Part shown: in pieces, positions 16,738 to 24,641 of the stretch
Layout of the letters: every line of letters starts with the position of its first letter
How positions within the stretch are numbered: the stretch's first letter is position 1
Source: Nitrospira sp.
GTDB lineage: Bacteria > Nitrospirota > Nitrospiria > Nitrospirales > Nitrospiraceae
DNA: 64,000 nt
Assembly (NCBI GenBank): GCA_016873455.1
Contig: VGXE01000001.1
Span: 62,001 to 126,000, forward strand
Direction of reading: 5' to 3'
Program-made: the position numbers and the translations under genes
Notes under the pieces: generated by a model
Told to the model about the DNA's origin: nothing
Databases searched by the model: none
What the model saw: only the letters and a program-made list of their open reading frames with translations

Positions 16738-18219
16738 ATGCTGAACCGTATTTTCGGGCTGGAAACGGAATACGGACTGCTCGTCCATCAAGATCGTCCT
16801 GAGCGCTCGCCCACCTGGTTTGCGCACAAGCTGCGCGACCATATATTCAATGTCCAGCGGCGCGGCGTGCTGGATCTTCATCACCGTGGCCATGATGAAC
16901 CGCCAGGCAACGGCGGATTCTTGACCAACGCCGGGCGTATCTACCTCGACATGGGGCATGTGGAATATGCGTCGCCTGAATGCCATAGTTTGACGGATGC
17001 GGTGGCGACGGATCGTGCGGGAGACCGGATGCTGCAACGGGCGATCGACGACTTGGACTGGGCTGACCAGGTCTCGCTTATTAAGAACAACATCGACCAC
17101 GAGACCGATGCGACGTTTGGATCACATGAAAACTATCTGGTGACGAGGCGGTTTCCGTTTTCTCGGCGTGGGCTGGCGCCGTTGGTCACATTTCTCGTGA
17201 CCCGGCAGGTTTTTACCGGATCGGGCCGTATCGGTTCGGCAAGTCCCCAGGATGCCTGGGTGCAGATGGATCGCTTGATCGTGCCGCGAGCGGCGCTGGG
17301 ACATGGGGCGGGCGCCGCGCAGGTGCCGTTTCAAATATCCCAGCGTGCCGACCACATCATGAACGATTTCTTCGAGTGGGTGCAGCAGAATCGGGCGATC
17401 GTGAATACGAGGGACGAGCCGCTGGCCGATCCGGACCAATACCGCCGCATCCACCTGTTGCTCGGCGACTCCAACATGGCTGAATACGCAACGGCGCTCA
17501 AGCTGGGTACGACGGGGATCGTGTTGCAACTCATCGAGGAAGGGCATGCCCCGCGTGGTCTCAATATTCAGGAGCCGGTGGAGACCCTACAAGAGATTTC
17601 GCAAGATCAGGAGCGGCAGTGGGTGGTACGGCTGGAGTCGGGCGAGACCATCTCTGCCATCGACATTCAGGAGCAGTTTCTCGCTGCAGCCCAGGCGCAT
17701 TGCGCGGGGCAGGATGAAGAGACCGACTGGGTACTGGCTCAATGGGAAGCGGTGCTGCAAGACTTGCGCGGAGATTATGCCGGGCTCGTCGGACGGGTCG
17801 ATTGGGCGTCGAAATTGTGGCTATTGGAGTCGTATCGGGAGGCGGAGCAGGTCGGATGGGACGATCCGATGATGAAGAGTCTCGATCTCGAGTACCACAA
17901 TCTGAATAGAGATAAGAGCCTCTATGATGGGCTCGTGGAGGAGGGCCGCGTGCCGCGCCTGACGACGGACAAGGCGATCGATCTGGCCGCTGATCACGCG
18001 CCGAAAAACACCCGAGCCTTTGGGCGAGGGGAATTGGTGAAGCATCTGCTGGCCGCCGGTTGTCCGTCCGAATCGAACGAGCCCAAGACGGACGAACGGT
18101 TCTTTCCTTCTTATGTCATCAACTGGTCGATCTTTCAGGTGCGCGGCAAAATGCCGTTTCCGATGTCGGACCCGTTCAAAACCTATGTGCAGGAAATCCG
18201 GTCCCATCTCGCAGGATAG
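16738..18219 (+). CDS. pafA: PafA, ligase for the Pup-like modifier
   Basis: The 493-residue enzyme joins the modifier's C-terminal Glu to substrate lysines using ATP. It opens with MLNRIFGLETEYGLLVHQD. It has the catalytic Asp71 in YLDMGHVEYASPEC and the family motifs LIKNNIDHETDATFGSHENY, FQISQRADHIM, NTRDEPLADPDQYRRIHLLL and DSNMAEYATALKLGT. It lacks the Dop-type loop, which separates it from the dop paralogue at 13342 (both descend from one ancestral ligase). A C-terminal domain (YVINWSIFQVRGK) matches the modifier-binding part of PafA. It is the last gene of the operon; its final 37 bases overlap the convergent hydrolase gene. Confidence 0.95.
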   Translation: MLNRIFGLETEYGLLVHQDRPERSPTWFAHKLRDHIFNVQRRGVLDLHHRGHDEPPGNGGFLTNAGRIYLDMGHVEYASPECHSLTDAVATDRAGDRMLQRAIDDLDWADQVSLIKNNIDHETDATFGSHENYLVTRRFPFSRRGLAPLVTFLVTRQVFTGSGRIGSASPQDAWVQMDRLIVPRAALGHGAGAAQVPFQISQRADHIMNDFFEWVQQNRAIVNTRDEPLADPDQYRRIHLLLGDSNMAEYATALKLGTTGIVLQLIEEGHAPRGLNIQEPVETLQEISQDQERQWVVRLESGETISAIDIQEQFLAAAQAHCAGQDEETDWVLAQWEAVLQDLRGDYAGLVGRVDWASKLWLLESYREAEQVGWDDPMMKSLDLEYHNLNRDKSLYDGLVEEGRVPRLTTDKAIDLAADHAPKNTRAFGRGELVKHLLAAGCPSESNEPKTDERFFPSYVINWSIFQVRGKMPFPMSDPFKTYVQEIRSHLAG

Positions 18220-19226
18220 CGTGCAACACCCGCATCGCCGAACGCTCCGTTCCGCAAGAAGTCCACAATCCGATTCTCAGCCCAATACGAATCTTCGCCG
18301 TTCCGGCTCCAGTGAAAGAATCCGCAATGGCCACCGTGGGGTGAAGCGACCACGCGGATTGTTTCGTGCCGCAGGATGGGCGGTGTCGTGAACATGGAAT
18401 AGGGAATGAAGGGATCGTCTTGAGCGGTGATGATGAGTGTGGGAACCGAGATCGTATCCAGCACATGCCGCGCGCCGGCTCGATCGTAGTAGTCGGCCCC
18501 GTCCCGATAGCCGCCGTCCCGCGCGGTGTAGCGATCGTCGAACTCGCTGATCCTCGTGACGGAATCGAGGCAGCTCAGATCCCATCTCCCTGGAAACAAT
18601 GCGGCCTTGCGACGGAGACGTGATTTTAGTCCGGCGACGAAATGGCGGTGATAAATCCAATTGCGCGGTTCTTCCAAGGCGCGTGCGCAGACTGTCGGGT
18701 CGATATTCGGACAGACGGCGGCGACTCCGGCCAGGGCTGGCTCGGTTGCTTGCAATTCACCGGCGGCTTTGAGCACCAGATTGCCGCCCATCGAGTACCC
18801 GACCAACCAAATGTGGCGCAGCTCATCGCGTTCGACCAATTCGTTCACGATCGCTCGGTAGTCGCCGCTGAGACCGCTGTTATAGAGACTGGGCGTCAGA
18901 TGCTCTGTCCCGCCACAGGTGCGCTGGTTCATGCGGACGATGTTGAAGCCGATGCGATAGGCCTTGGCGGCGATGCCGCGCATATAGGCGGATTCGCTGG
19001 ACCCTTCGAGTCCATGCACCAGGATGACAGTGGGCGCCGCCTTTCGATCATGTTGCCAATGGCAGACGCCGAGCAGCTGGGTCTCCTGCGCGGTCGTAAA
19101 GAGGCGGGATTCGTGCGGCAGTTCTGCCAACGAGATTGTCCGTGGCCAGTAGCGGGGGACGAGCGTCATCACATGGCCGTTTCGGAGCCACACCGGGGGC
19201 TGAAAGGATGATGCCGTCTCGATCAT
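18183..19226 (-). CDS. YheT-type alpha/beta hydrolase
   Basis: The 347-residue protein is of the YheT/abhydrolase family: N-terminal PPVWLRNGHVMTLVPRYW, oxyanion region VHGLEGSSES, nucleophile Ser in GYSMGGNL, acid Asp in ITAQDDPFIP and His in SPHGGHCGFF. Such enzymes are esterases of unknown substrate. Its C-terminal residues are encoded in the overlap with pafA on the other strand, an unusual tail-to-tail arrangement. Confidence 0.9.
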   Translation of the reverse strand: MIETASSFQPPVWLRNGHVMTLVPRYWPRTISLAELPHESRLFTTAQETQLLGVCHWQHDRKAAPTVILVHGLEGSSESAYMRGIAAKAYRIGFNIVRMNQRTCGGTEHLTPSLYNSGLSGDYRAIVNELVERDELRHIWLVGYSMGGNLVLKAAGELQATEPALAGVAAVCPNIDPTVCARALEEPRNWIYHRHFVAGLKSRLRRKAALFPGRWDLSCLDSVTRISEFDDRYTARDGGYRDGADYYDRAGARHVLDTISVPTLIITAQDDPFIPYSMFTTPPILRHETIRVVASPHGGHCGFFHWSRNGEDSYWAENRIVDFLRNGAFGDAGVARYPARWDRISCT

Positions 19227-19354
19227 ACCCGATCATAACGCAAACAGGCGGTGGTGCGCAGGGTGAATGTTTGGATCATCGGGTAACGCTGACACGGCCA
19301 AAGCAGTCCTCGCTGCCAAGAAGAAATGTCATGTGCTCAGAGGCTAGCTCGGGG

Positions 19355-19385
19355 CTGTCATCAAGCCCGTGGCACTCGGTATAAT
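19355..19385 (+). promoter_or_regulatory. Sigma-70 promoter with perfect -10
   Basis: TATAAT at 19380-19385 lies 19 bases after CTGTCA (19355-19360). It points at the small gene starting at 19423, with a leader of about 30 bases. A closely similar arrangement (CTGTCA, 19 bases, TATAAT) occurs before psd at 49746. Confidence 0.6.
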
Positions 19386-19422
19386 GGGCCAGATCTTTTA
19401 TTCGCCCTAACAAGGAGAGTTG

Positions 19423-19770
19423 ATGATGAGCAAGCAGCGAATCGGGAGGCCGTTGTGGAGTTGTCTCTTGGGAGCCGTGCTTGGTGTGTTGATTGTGTGT
19501 ACAGGGACTCCGGCGATCGCGGCCGAGGGTCAGGGAGGAAAAGCCGCGCTGGAGGCGACAAGCTGGCTGCTCACGGCTCCCTATGGCGCGTTCAAGGCTG
19601 CCTATGCGATTGGGGGCGGCATCGTGGGTGGCATTGCCTGGGCGGTGACAGGAGGGGACAAAGCGGCGGCGAATTCTATTTGGGTGCCCGCGGTCACCGG
19701 CGATTACATTATCCGTCCTGAAAATCTGACGGGGGAACGGCCGCTCCACTTCATTGGCAAGGGCAACTAG
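19423..19770 (+). CDS. Small secreted or membrane protein with Gly-rich segment
   Basis: The product is about 115 residues. A signal peptide (LWSCLLGAVLGVLIVCTGTP, cleavage after AIAA) is followed by a Gly-zipper-like hydrophobic stretch (GGGIVGGIAWAVTGGDKA) and a short C-terminal strand region (TGDYIIRPENL). I do not recognise the family. AAGGAG precedes two adjacent ATG codons (19423 and 19426), and a TTG at 19420 is also in frame. It has its own promoter. Confidence 0.6.
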   Translation: MMSKQRIGRPLWSCLLGAVLGVLIVCTGTPAIAAEGQGGKAALEATSWLLTAPYGAFKAAYAIGGGIVGGIAWAVTGGDKAAANSIWVPAVTGDYIIRPENLTGERPLHFIGKGN

Positions 19771-19772
19771 GG

Positions 19773-19963
19773 CTAAGAAGCCTCAGGAATCAAGATATAG
19801 GGTTGCGGCGGTTCTCGATCGGGCGGAACGTCGTTGGGGATGGCGACGCCTGCCGGTCTAAACTTCCTCATGAAGCGGTAGATGGCCAGCAGATCCTGCC
19901 CCGTCATCTCACGAAAAATACACCACCGCTCCCAGTGGGAACAGTGGCCGTGTTGTATCGAAA
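19773..19963 (-). pseudogene. Possible 3' remnant of a coding gene beside tRNA-Asn
   Basis: A minus-strand frame without a ribosome-binding site runs from the 3' end of the tRNA gene to a TAG at 19773-19775. It reads ...MTGQDLLAIYRFMRKFRPAG, then NDVPPDREPPQPYILIPEAS. The M(T)xxDLxAIYRFxR pattern recalls the C-terminal helix of class I cytochromes c, but no CXXCH is present in what remains. It may be the tail of a gene cut by an integration or deletion at the tRNA. An open chance frame is possible. Confidence 0.35.
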
Positions 19964-19964
19964 T

Positions 19965-20040
19965 TGGCTCCCCGGGCAGGACTCGAACCTGCGACCAGCC
20001 GGTTAACAGCCGGCTGCTCTACCAACTGAGCTACCGGGGA
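19965..20040 (-). tRNA. tRNA-Asn (anticodon GTT)
   Basis: The 76-base gene folds as a full cloverleaf on the minus strand. The acceptor is TCCCCGG/CCGGGGA, with D arm GCTCAGTTGGTAGAGC, anticodon stem GCCGG/CCGGC around loop CTGTTAA, and T arm with GGTTCGAGTCC. The 3' CCA is encoded. The loop gives anticodon GTT, hence Asn. A possible -10 (TAGAAT) lies about 30 bases upstream. Confidence 0.97.
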
Positions 20041-20103
20041 ACGAAGAGTTCATGAAAAGAGAAATGCATTCTAGCAAATGAAGCAGCGGAGGGGAACGCT
20101 TTT

Positions 20104-20373
20104 TTACACGTCGAAATCTTCGGTCTCGTCCTCGTCGGAGGAGGCATCCGTGTTGCCTTTGGCCATGGCGGCATAGTGTTTGGCCCAGGTGAGGTAGAGG
20201 TTGCCGCTGTCGCGCATGGTATCGGCCGCTTTGACGAGCTTCTCCACCAGTTCCGGGTCCTTGCCCGTCGATTGAATGATCGCCGCCTGCCGTTCAATGG
20301 CTTTGGGATAGAGGGTAATCAAGCCGGAAATCTCCCTGAGTAGTTCGTCGATCGTGTTATCTTCGTTTTCCAT
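20104..20373 (-). CDS. Small hypothetical acidic protein, 89 aa
   Basis: The frame extends upstream into a terminator hairpin, so the true start is the ATG at 20373, which has GAGGGG six bases before it. The product starts MENEDNTIDELLREISG, is helical and ends in an acidic tail (SSDEDETEDFDV). I do not recognise it. It lies just after the terminator of the oxidoreductase operon and before tRNA-Asn. Confidence 0.55.
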   Translation of the reverse strand: MENEDNTIDELLREISGLITLYPKAIERQAAIIQSTGKDPELVEKLVKAADTMRDSGNLYLTWAKHYAAMAKGNTDASSDEDETEDFDV

Positions 20374-20391
20374 CGGTCCCCTCATACCCAA

Positions 20392-20424
20392 GAAAAAACC
20401 CCATAGCGCGAACGCCATGGGGTC
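20392..20424 (-). terminator. Rho-independent terminator of the oxidoreductase operon
   Basis: On the minus strand an 11-bp stem ACCCCATGGCG/CGCTATGGGGT (one G-T pair) closes on a TTCG tetraloop and is followed by six Ts. It stands 25 bases after the last subunit gene. Confidence 0.9.
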
Positions 20425-20448
20425 TTGCGAGTGTTCGCCCGCGATTGC

Positions 20449-20727
20449 TTATCCCTGGTAGGCTTGCCCCAGCGCCGCCGATTCACCCTTCTTGGTCATC
20501 AGCTGCCCGGTGGCACTGACGGCCTGCATGGTGATGGCAAAGTGTTTGGCGGCGTCACAGACGATCACGCAGAGCTCACAACCCTTGCAGCGATCGATCA
20601 TGACTTCGGCCACCATCTTGGTGCTGTTCAAGTCCAGGCAGTTTGCTTCCGGGCAATACATGATGCACAACCGGCAGCCCTTCTTGGCGGTGCACTTTTC
20701 GTCGATGACCTGCGCTACGTTATACAT
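20449..20727 (-). CDS. 2-oxoacid:ferredoxin oxidoreductase, delta (ferredoxin-like) subunit
   Basis: The 92-residue protein carries two 4Fe-4S motifs: CTAKKGCRLCIMYCPE and CKGCELCVIVCDA. It passes electrons from the thiamine-diphosphate subunits to free ferredoxin. The spacing in the first motif (C-x5-C-x2-C-x3-C) is slightly longer than the classical one and suits the delta subunits of the five-subunit enzymes. The start at 20727 follows GAAGGAACC. It is the last gene of the operon. Confidence 0.85.
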   Translation of the reverse strand: MYNVAQVIDEKCTAKKGCRLCIMYCPEANCLDLNSTKMVAEVMIDRCKGCELCVIVCDAAKHFAITMQAVSATGQLMTKKGESAALGQAYQG

Positions 20728-20746
20728 GCAAGTAGGTTCCTTCTTC

Positions 20747-21454
20747 TTAAGCCGCGACGGCTGGATTTCCGATGCGCAACTCGACCTTGTTCTTATCGGC
20801 CCATTCACTGGCGATCTCGTAGGCCGCCTTGACCGTAGCCAAGTTCTTGGCCAACAGCATTTCTTTCTTCGCAAATTTTTTCTTGATGGCTTCGTCCAAG
20901 GAAGCGGTGCCTCCTGAGGCGACGAACTTCTTGCCAAACCGTTCCTGGAGCGCGCCATCGAGGGATTCCATCGAGACGCATTTGGTAATACCGGACACGG
21001 AACCGATCATCGCCATATTCGTCGAAAGCTCGGTGCCGGCCACTTCAATGGCCAACTCGGTGCCCGCGATGTAAAAGACCGCAACGTTCAAGTCCTTCAG
21101 CCGTTCGATGTCGTCATCGGACAGTAATGGCTGGCCGGAATTGATGATGACCACACCGCCTTCTTTCACTCCGGAATAAAAGGGCATGGTGTAGCTCTTG
21201 CCCATGGTAATGACTTGGGGGTGAAAGACCTGAATGACGTCAGGAAATACCAACTCACCTCGGTCGTAGATTCGTTCGATGCCGATGCGGCAGTAACTCT
21301 CTGCCGGCGCCATGCGTTTCTCCGCGCCGAAGAACGGGTTGGAGATTGAAAACTTGCCATCTCGGTTGGCGGCCATGGCCAAGACGTGCGCGGCGGTGAC
21401 CGCGCCCTGTCCGCCCAACCCTGACATCCGGATATTCAATCGTCTCTTAATCAT
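20747..21454 (-). CDS. 2-oxoacid:ferredoxin oxidoreductase, gamma subunit
   Basis: The 235-residue product starts MIKRRLNIRMSGLGGQGAVT; the SGLGGQGAVTAAHVLA segment is the signature of gamma subunits in this superfamily. Further conserved stretches are GAEKRMAPAESYCRIG and VIINSGQPLL. The C-terminal region (LDEAIKKKFAKKEMLLAKNL) is the helical tail of this family. GGAGGCAGACTT lies before the ATG, and a longer upstream frame overlaps the beta subunit. In the enzyme it helps bind coenzyme A or its product. Confidence 0.9.
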   Translation of the reverse strand: MIKRRLNIRMSGLGGQGAVTAAHVLAMAANRDGKFSISNPFFGAEKRMAPAESYCRIGIERIYDRGELVFPDVIQVFHPQVITMGKSYTMPFYSGVKEGGVVIINSGQPLLSDDDIERLKDLNVAVFYIAGTELAIEVAGTELSTNMAMIGSVSGITKCVSMESLDGALQERFGKKFVASGGTASLDEAIKKKFAKKEMLLAKNLATVKAAYEIASEWADKNKVELRIGNPAVAA

Positions 21455-21473
21455 AAGTCTGCCTCCGGTCTGA

Positions 21474-22382
21474 CTATGCTGATGCCTGGCTCGCCAGTTG
21501 CTTGGCGGCGGCTTTCCGTTCTTTGTCCTTCGCGGCCAATTCGGCAAGCAATTGCTTGGCCGGCTCGCTGACGTATTCCTTGTACGCGAACCGCTCGGTC
21601 GGCTTCTCCGAATCGCGCATTTCCTGCAGTCCTTCCATGCTGTTCTTGCCGATCTCCAGAATGCAGGGTGTGTAGAGCTGCAAGTAGGTCGGACCGATTT
21701 CGCGGGCCACATGGACGGCGTTACGGATGACCTTTTCAACCAACGAGGGTTTGCTGACCGTGCAATTGACGACGTAGTGGCAGCCGGACTCACGGGCGAT
21801 CTCAGGCAGGCGCACTTTGTCGAACAGCTTGCCGACCGGGGCCATTTTGGCCACGAACCCCTTTTGCATCAATCCACTTTCCTGACCGCCGGTATTGGCG
21901 TAGAGCTCGTTATCGAAACAAATGGTCGTGAACTTTTCCTGTCTGAACCAGGCCTGCAACGTCATGTCCAAGCCGATATCGACGGTGGCTCCGTCGCCGG
22001 CAAGCACGACGACGTCCTTCACGCGGCCAGGGAAACGGACGCTCAAAGCACGCTTCAAGCCGGACGCGATGGCGTTCTGATTGCCGAACAGCGAGTGGAT
22101 GTTGTGTACGGCGACCATCGGGAACACCAAGCTGGTGCAGCCGGTGGAGCCGACCATGACCGTATCTTCCGGGTTTGGAAGTGAGGCCAAGATGTAGCGG
22201 AAGGCCATCGATTCCGGGCAACCGGCGCAAAGCGAGTGTTGCTCGATGAGCTCCTTAGAGGAACCGATATCTTTCCAGCCCCGATCTTCCTTGCCGTAGG
22301 TGGCGCTCTTCACGAGGTCTTGATAGTCCGATGGCATGATGTCGTACAGGTCTTCTGAAATTTGAATACGTTCTTTGCTCAT
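21474..22382 (-). CDS. 2-oxoacid:ferredoxin oxidoreductase, beta (TPP-binding) subunit
   Basis: The 302-residue protein holds the thiamine-diphosphate site: AGDGATVDIGLDM near residue 128, followed by ICFDNELYANTGGQ. HSLCAGCPESMAFRY near residue 50 carries Cys residues that bind the 4Fe-4S cluster in beta subunits. The ATG at 22382 is preceded by GAGGAGG; earlier in-frame ATGs have no such site. The C-terminus is Lys/Ala-rich. Confidence 0.92.
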   Translation of the reverse strand: MSKERIQISEDLYDIMPSDYQDLVKSATYGKEDRGWKDIGSSKELIEQHSLCAGCPESMAFRYILASLPNPEDTVMVGSTGCTSLVFPMVAVHNIHSLFGNQNAIASGLKRALSVRFPGRVKDVVVLAGDGATVDIGLDMTLQAWFRQEKFTTICFDNELYANTGGQESGLMQKGFVAKMAPVGKLFDKVRLPEIARESGCHYVVNCTVSKPSLVEKVIRNAVHVAREIGPTYLQLYTPCILEIGKNSMEGLQEMRDSEKPTERFAYKEYVSEPAKQLLAELAAKDKERKAAAKQLASQASA

Positions 22383-22436
22383 TAGGGCCTCCTCAGGGTC
22401 GCTCATGGGAGCGGCCCGGTTCAAAGTCAGTACGGA

Positions 22437-23648
22437 TCAGCTTCCACGACCGGCCAGGGAGAAGGATTTCATCCCGAGGGCCGTCTTGATTTCGGACACG
22501 ATGATTTCAGGCGGCATCGTCATGCCACCACACACGTGCGGGCCGGCATGGACGCGATGCGGATTTGGGATGGTCGCGCGGAGTTCCTTCGCCAGCCACC
22601 CGGTCACATTAAACTCGGGCACAAAGATGTGCTTGGCGTTCTTGGTGGCTTCACGGATTTCGTCTTCCGGCCAGGGACGGAGCGTTTTCACCTTGACGAG
22701 ACCGCAACGTACGCCTTCTTCTTCCAGAAGGCGGATCGCTTCACGGCCCTGTGACACCGCGGTGCCGGAAGCCACGATCAAGGTTTCCGCATCCACGTTC
22801 TCCGTATCGATGAGGCCGTTCAGCCAATGGATCGAGTGCTTCCTCGAGCGTTCGATCGCGGCCCAGATTTCCTGCTGCCAGCTTGCATGGGTCGCATAGC
22901 TGATGTAGTTGCTCTTCATCACGAACGGGTCGCGCATCATGCGGACCGGCGGACACTCCATGTCCATACAGGGTACCGGAGAACGATAGGGATCGTACGG
23001 CGGTAAGCACATATCGGCCGGCGTGAGATTCACCACGTCCTTGGTGTGCGTCACAAAGAATCCGTCGCAGCAGAGCGCGAGCGGCAAATGCACATCCGGT
23101 TCTTCCGACACCAGATAACCCTTGAGGATCCAGTCGAAAAAGTCTTGCGCGGTTTCCGCATGCCAGACGAGCATGCCGGTATTTAGCAAATAGGCAATTT
23201 CGAGCGTGTCCGGCTGGATCGACAGCGGCGAATTGATGCCGCGGCAGGTGACGATCATTTGAATCGGCAGCCGTGCGCCGGCCCACATCGGGAAGTTTTC
23301 CATCGCGCGCATCGTGCCGGGACCTGCCGTCGTGGTGAATACCCGAGCGCCGCCGAACGCTGCGCCGGCGCATTGTGACATGACGGCGAACTCGCTTTCC
23401 CCGCGGAAGTAGTCGCCGATGTACCCTTCTGCGAATAATTCACCAATCAGCGCGGCCGCTTCCGATTGCGGAGTAATCGGGTAGGCGATCATGACATCGC
23501 AGCTCGATCGGCGGACCGCTTCCTTGATGACCTCGGAACCCGTAAAGAACGACGGGGTTCTCGGGGCTTCGTGCAGCAGCTTCCAGGGATCGGTGTACGT
23601 TTGTCCCTTTTTATTCTGTGTTCCAATGACTGATGGGGGGGTAGCCAT
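22437..23648 (-). CDS. 2-oxoacid:ferredoxin oxidoreductase, alpha subunit
   Basis: The 403-residue protein has the alpha-subunit pyrimidine-binding domain: AYPITPQSEAA near residue 55, then FRGESEFAVMSQCAGAAFGG and TTTAGPGTMRAMENFPMWAG. The central transketolase-like C-terminal domain carries VASGTAVSQGREAIRLL and LVKVKTLRPWPEDEI. It cleaves pyruvate or 2-oxoglutarate, or carboxylates acetyl-CoA or succinyl-CoA in the reverse direction. Which substrate it uses cannot be decided from sequence alone. AGGAGG lies before the ATG. Confidence 0.92.
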   Translation of the reverse strand: MATPPSVIGTQNKKGQTYTDPWKLLHEAPRTPSFFTGSEVIKEAVRRSSCDVMIAYPITPQSEAAALIGELFAEGYIGDYFRGESEFAVMSQCAGAAFGGARVFTTTAGPGTMRAMENFPMWAGARLPIQMIVTCRGINSPLSIQPDTLEIAYLLNTGMLVWHAETAQDFFDWILKGYLVSEEPDVHLPLALCCDGFFVTHTKDVVNLTPADMCLPPYDPYRSPVPCMDMECPPVRMMRDPFVMKSNYISYATHASWQQEIWAAIERSRKHSIHWLNGLIDTENVDAETLIVASGTAVSQGREAIRLLEEEGVRCGLVKVKTLRPWPEDEIREATKNAKHIFVPEFNVTGWLAKELRATIPNPHRVHAGPHVCGGMTMPPEIIVSEIKTALGMKSFSLAGRGS

Positions 23649-23684
23649 GGATCCGGCCTCCTTTTCTCTTACGCGTCCGGCGTA

Positions 23685-24320
23685 TCAGCTGGACGCGCCG
23701 TTCTTGGCTGTTTCGAGCCGTGGTTGGACCGTCCCTTTCAACCGCTTGATGGTATCGGCCAATCTCATGATCTTCTCGACTGACGCGTCGCGGAACGACA
23801 GCATCGCGTCTTCATGGCCGGCTTGTGCGCACATGGCGATGGTGTAACACGATGTGCCGCCACGAATGATTTTAAGCGACAAATTGGCCTGATGGCAATG
23901 AACGCCGACAAACATGCAGCAGTCGATCTTGTTGTGCCAGATAGTCAGATTCGGGTGATTGGGATTGATTTCGACTTCGGGGTTGATCTTCGGATATTTC
24001 GGCCGATAATCCGGCATAGGAATCAGCATCGCCTTTTGGCCCGGCTGGACGCAGTCCTTCAATGTATTGTACAGATGCCGGATGGCCGTCGCTTTTTTGG
24101 CGGCCTTTTCGTTCCAGGCCCATAAAACCAGGGGGCCGGGGAAAATCGTCGGTACCTTCGCCATTAAGAATTGCCGCGCGGCTTCCTCGTATGCCTTTTC
24201 TTCCGACGCGATGACGCCATTAATATGCGCTTCGCCGGGGTTCGGTAACTGGATGCCCATGCTGGCGGCGGCTGGGGGGAGAAAGTGTTCAGGACCTGGG
24301 AGCACACGGTACTCGCTCAT
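23685..24320 (-). CDS. Epsilon-type accessory subunit of five-subunit 2-oxoacid:ferredoxin oxidoreductase
   Basis: The 211-residue product is the first gene of the operon and has no TPP or ferredoxin motif. It has a FPGPLVLWAWNEKAAKKA segment, NLTIWHNKIDCCMFVGVHCH with a Cys pair and two His, then a C-terminal helix. Position and size match the extra (E) subunit of the five-subunit pyruvate and 2-oxoglutarate oxidoreductases known from Hydrogenobacter thermophilus and found in Nitrospira. The ATG at 24320 is preferred over the GTG one codon earlier. Confidence 0.75.
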   Translation of the reverse strand: MSEYRVLPGPEHFLPPAAASMGIQLPNPGEAHINGVIASEEKAYEEAARQFLMAKVPTIFPGPLVLWAWNEKAAKKATAIRHLYNTLKDCVQPGQKAMLIPMPDYRPKYPKINPEVEINPNHPNLTIWHNKIDCCMFVGVHCHQANLSLKIIRGGTSCYTIAMCAQAGHEDAMLSFRDASVEKIMRLADTIKRLKGTVQPRLETAKNGASS

Positions 24321-24538
24321 CACGACCTACACTCCGAATAAAAGGTTGAGTTAATACAAGAACAGCGATTTTTCACAGGCTTATCCGAAGACACTCTAAG
24401 CTTCCCACTCGCGGACCGCAACCACGCAGAAGGCCCACTTGCGTGGGATTTTGGGCCAACGCGCTGAGCAGATTTAGGCCCATAGGACCAAGCTCCGAAC
24501 GGAGAGAATCTCAGCGTTCGAGTCATATAGAGTCCGGC

Positions 24539-24568
24539 ATTATAGGAGCCGCTCTCTTGGGTTGTCAA
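24539..24568 (-). promoter_or_regulatory. Consensus sigma-70 promoter of the oxidoreductase operon
   Basis: On the minus strand TTGACA (24563-24568) and TATAAT (24539-24544) are 18 bases apart, both perfect. Transcription should start near 24532, which gives a leader of about 210 bases before the first gene. The leader holds several short hairpin-forming segments (for example CCCACGCAAGTGGG) but no recognised riboswitch. A short open frame across this region starts inside the promoter and is not a gene. Confidence 0.85.
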
Positions 24569-24641
24569 ATGAGGCGGAGCCGGTTTCTCTCGATTTCAAA
24601 GTGCAGGAAATTCGGCTGGAGGGCAGCGTAGTTCTGGCCGG

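Noticed and set aside
13342-18219. dop and pafA as a recent gene duplication
   Set aside because: They are the two ancient paralogues of the Pup ligase family, each with its own diagnostic motifs.
24320-24568. Minus-strand frame of 82 codons before the oxidoreductase operon
   Set aside because: It begins inside the -35 element of the promoter and has no ribosome-binding site.
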